In this document: positions 13,253 to 17,642 of the stretch, piece by piece
Layout of the letters: each line of letters starts with the position of its first letter
Position numbering within the stretch: position 1 is the stretch's first letter
Assembly: GCA_964441335.1 (NCBI GenBank)
Contig: CAYTUI010000031.1
Coordinates: 1 to 17,642 of the forward strand
DNA length: 17,642 bases
Source of the DNA: CAYTUI01 sp964441335
GTDB lineage: Bacteria > Patescibacteriota > Patescibacteriia > UBA1558 > 2-01-FULL-52-15
Direction of reading: 5' to 3'
Made by a program: the position numbers and the translations under genes
The notes under the pieces: generated by a model
Databases searched by the model: none
What the model was told of the DNA's origin: nothing
Seen by the model: only the letters and a program-made list of their open reading frames with translations

Positions 13253-13631
13253 ATTGCCTAATTTTATTAAACCATTTCATTGCTAACAACCCAATAATCA
13301 CACCCACCGTATCAATCACAACATCCATCGGTTGACCACTGCGACCGGAGACAAAACTTTGATGCCACTCGTCGGAAATTGAATACAAAACAGTTAGAAA
13401 AAAGCTGAACGCTAATAATTGTGCTAATCCAAGCTTGGGGAAACTGCTTTTTAACGACTTAAAAAATAGACTGGCCAAAACAACATATTCAGCGGCATGC
13501 GCCAACTTTCGAAGAATCGTATCATATAAAACTTCCAGTCCACTGGCTAAATCCGGAATTGACGACAAATAAAAAATAAAAGCCAGCCAGAGGATTGTCA
13601 TTAACCACCATAGAATAATTTTGTTTTTCAT
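13251..13631 (-). CDS. VanZ-like membrane protein
   Basis: 126 aa with about four membrane helices: residues 5-23, about 43-60, about 72-88 and 104-121. VanZ-family signatures are visible: 'RKLAHAAEYVVLASLFF' after the first loop and 'DEWHQSFVSGRSGQPMDVVIDTVGVIIG' near the end, with conserved His, Glu and Asp residues. VanZ itself gives low-level teicoplanin resistance in enterococci, but most chromosomal VanZ-like proteins have no demonstrated function, so resistance should not be inferred. The start overlaps the pcm stop by four bases (ATGA), which implies co-translation with pcm. Confidence 0.9.
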   Translation of the reverse strand: MKNKIILWWLMTILWLAFIFYLSSIPDLASGLEVLYDTILRKLAHAAEYVVLASLFFKSLKSSFPKLGLAQLLAFSFFLTVLYSISDEWHQSFVSGRSGQPMDVVIDTVGVIIGLLAMKWFNKIRQ

Positions 13632-14251
13632 ATTAAAGGCACAAACGCCACTGGCAAAATTTTGCTTTGATGTACTCCGTCAGCGTCCTTAGTTATTAAA
13701 GTTAGCTCTTGATAAAGTCGACCGACAATAGGGATGATCATCCTACCGCCGATCTGTAATTGCTCAATAAGTTTCTCCGGCACATTAGCGCTAGCCGCAG
13801 TAACTATTATCTTATCGTAAGGCGCGAATTCCGGCCAGCCCTCGCGGCCATTAGCGCACTTTAAATTGATATTTTTATACTTTAAATCTTTCAGCAGCAA
13901 TTTTTTTGTCCTGTCAAAAAGTTCGGGCACAAACTCAATTGAATAAACTTCTTTAACAATTTCCGCTAAGACCACCGCCTGATAACCGGAGCCGGTCCCA
14001 ATCTCCAACACCCTATCTCCTGATTCAAGTTTTAAAACTTCTGACATAAAAGCCACAATATACGGCTGGGAAATTGTTTGTTCATAGCCGATGCCCTGCG
14101 CGCCATCACTATAAGCCAAGTTCTGAAACTTGTCAGGCAAAAATTTTTCTCTAGGCAGTTTACCTATAACGTCTAGAACCTTGCTATCACTAATACCCCT
14201 AACTTTAAGCTGGGATTCAATCATTTCTTTTTTTTGATCGTCAAAATTCAT
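13628..14251 (-). CDS. pcm: Protein-L-isoaspartate O-methyltransferase
   Basis: 207 aa, normal for Pcm. It transfers methyl from S-adenosylmethionine to L-isoaspartyl residues, starting repair of aged proteins in the cytoplasm. Visible: the substrate-side motif 'YSDGAQGIGYEQTISQPYIVAFM' (47-69), SAM-binding motif I 'VLEIGTGSGYQAVVLAEI' (81-98), the acidic end of strand 2 'VYSIEFVPEL', and the post-motif region 'PYDKIIVTAAS' and 'LQIGGRMIIPIV'. The stop is TGA inside the ATGA shared with the vanZ-like gene. A weak promoter (TTTCAA, 17 bases, GATAAT) ends 5 bases before the ATG, again implying a nearly leaderless mRNA; no Shine-Dalgarno is present. Confidence 0.94.
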   Translation of the reverse strand: MNFDDQKKEMIESQLKVRGISDSKVLDVIGKLPREKFLPDKFQNLAYSDGAQGIGYEQTISQPYIVAFMSEVLKLESGDRVLEIGTGSGYQAVVLAEIVKEVYSIEFVPELFDRTKKLLLKDLKYKNINLKCANGREGWPEFAPYDKIIVTAASANVPEKLIEQLQIGGRMIIPIVGRLYQELTLITKDADGVHQSKILPVAFVPLI

Positions 14252-14363
14252 ACGTCATTATCTAATCATACTTTACATCTTGAAAATAAAAAACACCACC
14301 CACCCCAAAAAGTGCAGATGACGCAATCCTTACCACAAATAACCAGCCAAGCGAATTCCTCCT

Positions 14364-14482
14364 GACCGCTCACGGTCTCGGGTACTGCGAGCGATGAAGA
14401 GCAAACAGAGCTCCTCGCAGTGCAAGCGCAGTAGCGCCTAAACGCTACGGGCCCCGGGTCTACCTAGACCTGGGGTTTTTTT
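14364..14482 (+). ncRNA. Candidate structured plus-strand RNA ending in an intrinsic terminator
   Basis: Successive perfect hairpins: GACCG-CTCA-CGGTC (14364-14377); ACTGCGAG/CTCGCAGT (14384-14421) enclosing GAGC/GCTC; GTAGCG-CCTAAA-CGCTAC (14431-14448); then the terminator stem below. No protein-coding frame accounts for the structure. It matches no RNA family I recognise (not tRNA, SRP, 6S or RNase P). The 5' end and promoter are unknown. It overlaps the 3' end of the C39-like peptidase gene on the other strand. Confidence 0.4.
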
Positions 14483-15190
14483 AATTATCAAAATATTCTG
14501 ATCCCGCCTGGTGACAGCTTCAATTAGATAATCTTTAGGAACTGAAAATTTTTGTTGTTTACTATACCAATCTGACGGATCAGTTATATAAAAATTTTTA
14601 CTGTCAAAACCACTGACCACTGCCACATGTCCCCAAGTCGTGCCCCTTACGTCATCGGGTTTAGGCAACCCCCGTTTTGAGCGATATAAAATAGTAGCGT
14701 CCAGAGAAGCAATGACAGGATTGCCTGAAGCCAAAGCTGACTCAATTAGAGCAACTGTCAGAGGTTCAATTTTAATTCGACCGCCGGCTTTTAAAAAATT
14801 AATCATAGCCATCAACTCCATATACTCCACCATCGGGTGATGCTCTAATCCATAGTCTTGATAAGGATCTTTCTTAGATTTCATGACAGACCGAACGAAC
14901 TTTAATTCTGCGCGTAACTTAGACAGCAATTTTGATTCACTCAAATTGCGCCAGCTTGGATCAATCACCTGGGTACTAAAAGTAACAACTGTAGCCGCCA
15001 GCTGATGTCTTAAAGCAACAGCCCCTAACCAGTACAACCAGTCACGCCACTTGGGCGAATCTTTGGGAATCATTTTAATAATAGAATCGCTTGACCGTTC
15101 TATATTAAAATATTCCAAAATTGTCGCCAGGCACGCTGGAGCACATTCGTCATCAATTTGTAATATCGGCTTAATATTAAGTTTTTTCAT
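14438..15190 (-). CDS. Peptidase C39-like cysteine protease-fold protein
   Basis: 250 aa, no signal peptide or membrane segment, so cytoplasmic. The N-terminal 'QIDDECAPACLATILEYF' carries the likely oxyanion Gln (Q11) and nucleophile C16 in the C39 context (Cys-x-Pro-Ala-Cys-Leu). 'WGHVAVVSGFDSKNFYITDPS' carries H188 and D204, completing a C39-type triad. C39 domains remove double-glycine leaders when fused to bacteriocin exporters, but stand-alone C39-like proteins are widespread and mostly uncharacterised. It is divergent from an ABC exporter gene. The last 12 or so residues ('TPGLGRPGARSV') are encoded by the terminator hairpin, so the native stop may have been lost. Q11 to C16 spacing is 5 rather than the more usual 6. 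Confidence 0.8.
   Translation of the reverse strand: MKKLNIKPILQIDDECAPACLATILEYFNIERSSDSIIKMIPKDSPKWRDWLYWLGAVALRHQLAATVVTFSTQVIDPSWRNLSESKLLSKLRAELKFVRSVMKSKKDPYQDYGLEHHPMVEYMELMAMINFLKAGGRIKIEPLTVALIESALASGNPVIASLDATILYRSKRGLPKPDDVRGTTWGHVAVVSGFDSKNFYITDPSDWYSKQQKFSVPKDYLIEAVTRRDQNILIIKKTPGLGRPGARSV
14452..14482 (+). terminator. Plus-strand intrinsic terminator
   Basis: CCCCGGGTCTA pairs with TAGACCTGGGG (11 possible pairs, one G-U; the innermost opens into the loop), followed by seven T on the plus strand. There is no T-run on the minus strand. No plus-strand protein gene lies upstream before rplT, which already has its own terminator, so it implies a separate plus-strand transcript. Confidence 0.7.
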
Positions 15191-15279
15191 GGCTTTAATA
15201 ATGCCCTATCCGTCCAAAAAATACAATATTATTATTGAAAATTTACTTTGACCGCTCATCGAACAAAGACCACCCAATG

Positions 15280-15338
15280 AATGAAACCTTTTTCATTTAA
15301 GCAATGAAATATTTGTTGCTAATAATCAATTGATCAAT
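15280..15338. promoter_or_regulatory. Possible operator region upstream of the ABC exporter
   Basis: AATGAAA (15280-15286), TTTCATT (15291-15297) and AATGAAA (15303-15309) alternate, giving two mutually exclusive 7-bp hairpins. ATTGATCAAT (15329-15338) is a perfect 10-base palindrome 6 bases upstream of the -35 box. Both lie between divergent genes, a usual place for regulator sites. No cognate regulator is identified. Confidence 0.35.
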
Positions 15339-15344
15339 CAAAAG

Positions 15345-15373
15345 TTGAAAAAAACGCCCAACAGCAGTATAAT
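15345..15373 (+). promoter_or_regulatory. Promoter of the ABC exporter
   Basis: TTGAAA (15345-15350), 17-base spacer, TATAAT (15368-15373); the ATG is 12 bases after the -10. The leader is too short for a normal Shine-Dalgarno, and none is seen. Confidence 0.75.
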
Positions 15374-15385
15374 ATAGCAACTTTT

Positions 15386-17152
15386 ATGAAAAAAATTACC
15401 AAACAAACATTTTCCCTTTTTTGGCATCACACAAAAAACCACAAAACACTGGCTATTCTTCAGTTTGTTACTGTAACAGTAGCTACTTCGGCCGCTCTGA
15501 CAATCCCTATTTATTACAAACAATTTTTTGATACTTTAGGTCAAGTAGCCAGTAAAACTTCGGCAATTTTGGGCGGGGAACTTGTTCATATTCTTTTGAT
15601 TATTTTGGGACTTAATGCTGTCGCCTGGCTAGGTTGGCGGACCGCTCATTTTAGTGTCATTCGTTTTCAATCGCTAATTATGGAAGAACTGGCCAATAAT
15701 AATTTTAACTATTTGCATGGACACTCATTCAGTTTTTTCGTCAATCGATTCGTCGGCTCCCTAGTCAGGCGGACCAATCGTCTGATTGACGCCTTTGAAA
15801 GTATTTTTGACCGCCTGACCTTTGAACTCTATCCCCTAGCCTTGAGAATTGTCATTATAATAATTGTTACCTTCTCATGGAAACCGCTAATCGGAGCCAT
15901 CATTTTGCTCTGGACTATTCTTTATTTGGTCTTCAACTATTTCTTTACCATCTACAAACTTAAATTTGATGTTCAAGCCGCTGAAATAGATTCGGAAACC
16001 ACCGCCTATTTAGCCGACACCATTACCAACAGCCAAAACGTTAAACTGTTTGCCAGTCATCAAAGAGAGTTGAAAGGATATCAGGAGGTTACGGCCCGTC
16101 AGCGAAAATTAAGAATCTTCACCTGGAATCTGGTCGGTTATATGGAGGCTATCCAAGGCGCTTTAATGTTTCTGATGGAGTTCGCCGTCTTTTATGTCGG
16201 CATAAAATTTTGGCAGAAAGGAACCTTCACTATCGGCGACTTTGCATTAATTCAGGCTTATCTGATTACGCTATTTGGTCAGCTATGGAACTTCGGGCGC
16301 ATGATTCAGAGAATTTATCAGAGCTTGGCTAATGCTGAAGAGATGGTGGAGATTCTCAATAAGCCACATGAAATTCAAGACAAACCGCAGGCCAAAAAAT
16401 TAGTTATTAACAAAGGTCAGGTTGTTTTCAAGGAAGTTGATTTTTCTTACCATAAAACCAGGCGCATTATAAAGGGCTTCAATCTGGAAATTAAACCCGG
16501 TGAAAAGGTTGGTTTGGTTGGTCCGTCCGGCGCCGGTAAAACCACTATTGTTGGACTACTATTTAGATTTTTTGACGTCTCTAGCGGCAAAATATTTATT
16601 GACGATCAAAATGTCGCAGATGTAACACAAGAGTCATTAAGACAACAGTTAAGTTTTGTGCCACAGGATCCTGTTTTGTTTCACCGCACCCTGATGGAAA
16701 ATATTCGCTACGGCGACTCTGACGCCAGCGATAAAGAAGTAATGGCTGCTGCCAAAGCCGCCCATTGTCATGAATTTATCACCAGCTTGCCGGATAAATA
16801 TGAGACTTATGTTGGCGAGCGCGGTATTAAACTGTCCGGCGGAGAAAGACAAAGAGTGGCTATTGCCAGAGCAATATTAAAAAACTCCCCTATCTTAGTA
16901 CTGGACGAGGCGACCAGCAGTTTGGATTCTGAAGTGGAGTTAATGATTCAAGATGCCTTAACTAAATTAATGGAGAATAAAACTGCTATTATTATTGCCC
17001 ATCGTTTGTCTACTATTATGAAAATGGATCGCATCGTGGTAATTGACGAAGGAATGATTAAAGAAATGGGCAGTCATCAGGAGTTGCTGAAAAAGAAAAA
17101 CGGTCTATATAAAAAACTCTGGGGCTTACAAGCCGGCGGCTTCATCAGTTAA
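15386..17152 (+). CDS. ABC transporter, exporter type (ABCB/MsbA-like half-transporter)
   Basis: 588 aa, the length of a fused membrane plus ATPase half-transporter that works as a homodimer, or as a heterodimer with a partner not in this window. Residues 1-330 form a type-1 exporter membrane domain with about six helices (near 22-44, 66-85, 146-163, 168-188, 250-273 and 284-300). The nucleotide-binding domain has Walker A 'GPSGAGKTT' (379-387), Q-loop 'VPQDPVLF' (425-432), signature 'LSGGERQR' (483-490), Walker B 'ILVLDEATSSLD' (503-514) and switch His 'IAHRLST' (537-543). The catalytic Glu (508) is present, so ATPase activity is expected. The substrate cannot be read from sequence: lipid, drug or peptide are all possible. 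The divergent C39-like peptidase hints at peptides but proves nothing. Confidence 0.93.
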   Translation: MKKITKQTFSLFWHHTKNHKTLAILQFVTVTVATSAALTIPIYYKQFFDTLGQVASKTSAILGGELVHILLIILGLNAVAWLGWRTAHFSVIRFQSLIMEELANNNFNYLHGHSFSFFVNRFVGSLVRRTNRLIDAFESIFDRLTFELYPLALRIVIIIIVTFSWKPLIGAIILLWTILYLVFNYFFTIYKLKFDVQAAEIDSETTAYLADTITNSQNVKLFASHQRELKGYQEVTARQRKLRIFTWNLVGYMEAIQGALMFLMEFAVFYVGIKFWQKGTFTIGDFALIQAYLITLFGQLWNFGRMIQRIYQSLANAEEMVEILNKPHEIQDKPQAKKLVINKGQVVFKEVDFSYHKTRRIIKGFNLEIKPGEKVGLVGPSGAGKTTIVGLLFRFFDVSSGKIFIDDQNVADVTQESLRQQLSFVPQDPVLFHRTLMENIRYGDSDASDKEVMAAAKAAHCHEFITSLPDKYETYVGERGIKLSGGERQRVAIARAILKNSPILVLDEATSSLDSEVELMIQDALTKLMENKTAIIIAHRLSTIMKMDRIVVIDEGMIKEMGSHQELLKKKNGLYKKLWGLQAGGFIS

Positions 17153-17169
17153 TCTTCAATGATAAAAAC

Positions 17170-17211
17170 AGCTCCCCTGCAGTGACACGTCGTGTCTACT
17201 ACAGGGGAGCT
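17170..17211 (-). terminator. Intrinsic terminator of the 17217-17552 gene
   Basis: AGCTCCCCTG pairs perfectly with CAGGGGAGCT, and an inner GACAC/GTGTC stem extends the hairpin. On the minus strand the stem is followed by GTTTTTATC. It starts 5 bases past the stop of the minus-strand gene and lies 17 bases past the exporter stop, so it may serve both. Confidence 0.8.
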
Positions 17212-17216
17212 TTGCG

Positions 17217-17552
17217 TCAGGCCCGCTTCTTGACCGTATACTTCCCGAAACTGACGTTCAGGAAGCGAGGGTCCTTGCGGAGCCTAGCGGCCAAGTTGAT
17301 GGCCAACTGGGCGTCCTTGATGCCATGGACCCGCAGACTCAAGTCCGCCAGTTTCATCGGACTCTGGCGGGCGGACAAGATACGAAAGGCCTTGTCCAAA
17401 GGATTGATCCGTGAACGACGGCGCTTACGGCTGGGCTTGGCAGCAGTGCCGGCCAGACGTTTGGCCTCCGCCTTGAGTCGCCTGGCCAGAATACGTGCTT
17501 CAGCAGCCTTGGCAGCCAGATCATCAGCCAGCTTGGTTGCCTTGACGGCCAA
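17217..17552 (-). CDS. Small basic protein with C-terminal winged-helix (HARE-HTH-like) domain
   Basis: At least 111 aa. The N-terminal half is Ala/Lys/Arg-rich and helical ('KLADDLAAKAAEARILARRLKAEAKRLAG'), histone-tail-like, then a KPSRKRRRSR linker. Residues about 51-111 ('LDKAFRILSARQSPMKLADL...LRKDPRFLNVSFGKYTVKK') have the order of a winged helix and resemble HARE-HTH domains, so DNA binding is inferred. The first start codon in frame is TTG at 17552, but the open frame continues upstream to 17618 with 'PKKRRRRRPTILVL', which looks coding; a non-standard start (such as ATA at 17594) or a longer gene is possible. It is markedly G+C-rich (line 17401-17460: 39/60). The plus-strand frame across the same bases is Arg/Ala low-complexity and rejected. 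Confidence 0.6.
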   Translation of the reverse strand: MAVKATKLADDLAAKAAEARILARRLKAEAKRLAGTAAKPSRKRRRSRINPLDKAFRILSARQSPMKLADLSLRVHGIKDAQLAINLAARLRKDPRFLNVSFGKYTVKKRA

Positions 17553-17642
17553 AACCAGAATCGTGGGACGACGCCGGCGCCGTTTCTTGGGTATACTAAA
17601 GGAGTTGGAACAAGGTTAGAATAAAGCTCTAACAAATAACCT

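Noticed and set aside
13251..13631. Glycopeptide resistance from the VanZ-like gene
   Set aside because: Only family similarity is visible and no other van genes are present. Most VanZ-like proteins have no shown resistance role.
17182..17619. 145-codon plus-strand frame after the exporter
   Set aside because: Arg/Ala/Leu low-complexity translation antisense to a winged-helix gene. It starts inside the terminator hairpin.
1..17642. CRISPR array or tRNA genes
   Set aside because: No regularly spaced exact repeats with unique spacers. No cloverleaf with TTC-type T-loop outside the tmRNA was found by eye.

Overview
The window looks like a chromosomal piece of a small-genome, AT-rich bacterium, most likely of the Candidate Phyla Radiation (Patescibacteria). 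This is an inference. It rests on an ArgRS whose HIGH motif is replaced by TLPN, a type-2 IleRS with a GIHH motif, housekeeping genes with almost no Shine-Dalgarno sequences, and degenerate telomere-like intergenic arrays. All recognised genes read through in the standard code, and TGA is used as a stop (pcm), so there is no sign of code 25.

Layout. Minus strand, 1-5718: a membrane-anchored protein with tandem Ig-like/DUF11-like repeats (145-1947), recO and ileS; recO and ileS share one base. 5719-6119 holds repeats and hairpins but no supported gene. 6120-6356 is a small MerR-type regulator behind a near-consensus promoter. 6428-8403 is a compact G+C-rich cassette of three minus-strand genes (HTH protein, OB-fold-like small protein, ParB-like protein) with its own promoter, strong ribosome binding sites and an intrinsic terminator; it looks acquired. 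8423-10757 carries a single-pass membrane protein and argS, again on the minus strand.

Plus strand, 10836-13252: smpB, the tmRNA gene (ssrA, ending in encoded CCA), a hairpin cluster, then infC-rpmI-rplT. infC appears to begin with AUU at 12008, well upstream of the first GTG/ATG. A bidirectional terminator separates rplT from a minus-strand pair, vanZ-like and pcm, overlapping by 4 bases. 14364-14482 holds hairpins ending in a plus-strand terminator that overlaps the 3' end of a cytoplasmic C39-like cysteine peptidase gene (14438-15190, minus). Divergent from it is an ABCB/MsbA-type exporter (15386-17152, plus). The window ends with a second G+C-rich minus-strand gene that has its own terminator.

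How the parts work together: SmpB and tmRNA form the trans-translation ribosome rescue system; IF3, L35 and L20 form the classic translation operon; IleRS and ArgRS charge tRNAs; RecO serves recombination repair; Pcm repairs isoaspartate. The most unusual signals are the CCTAA arrays placed directly before start codons of genes lacking a Shine-Dalgarno, the near-leaderless promoters, the two synthetase motif changes, the long tmRNA tag with an atypical T-loop, the hairpin families, and the G+C-rich self-contained cassettes.
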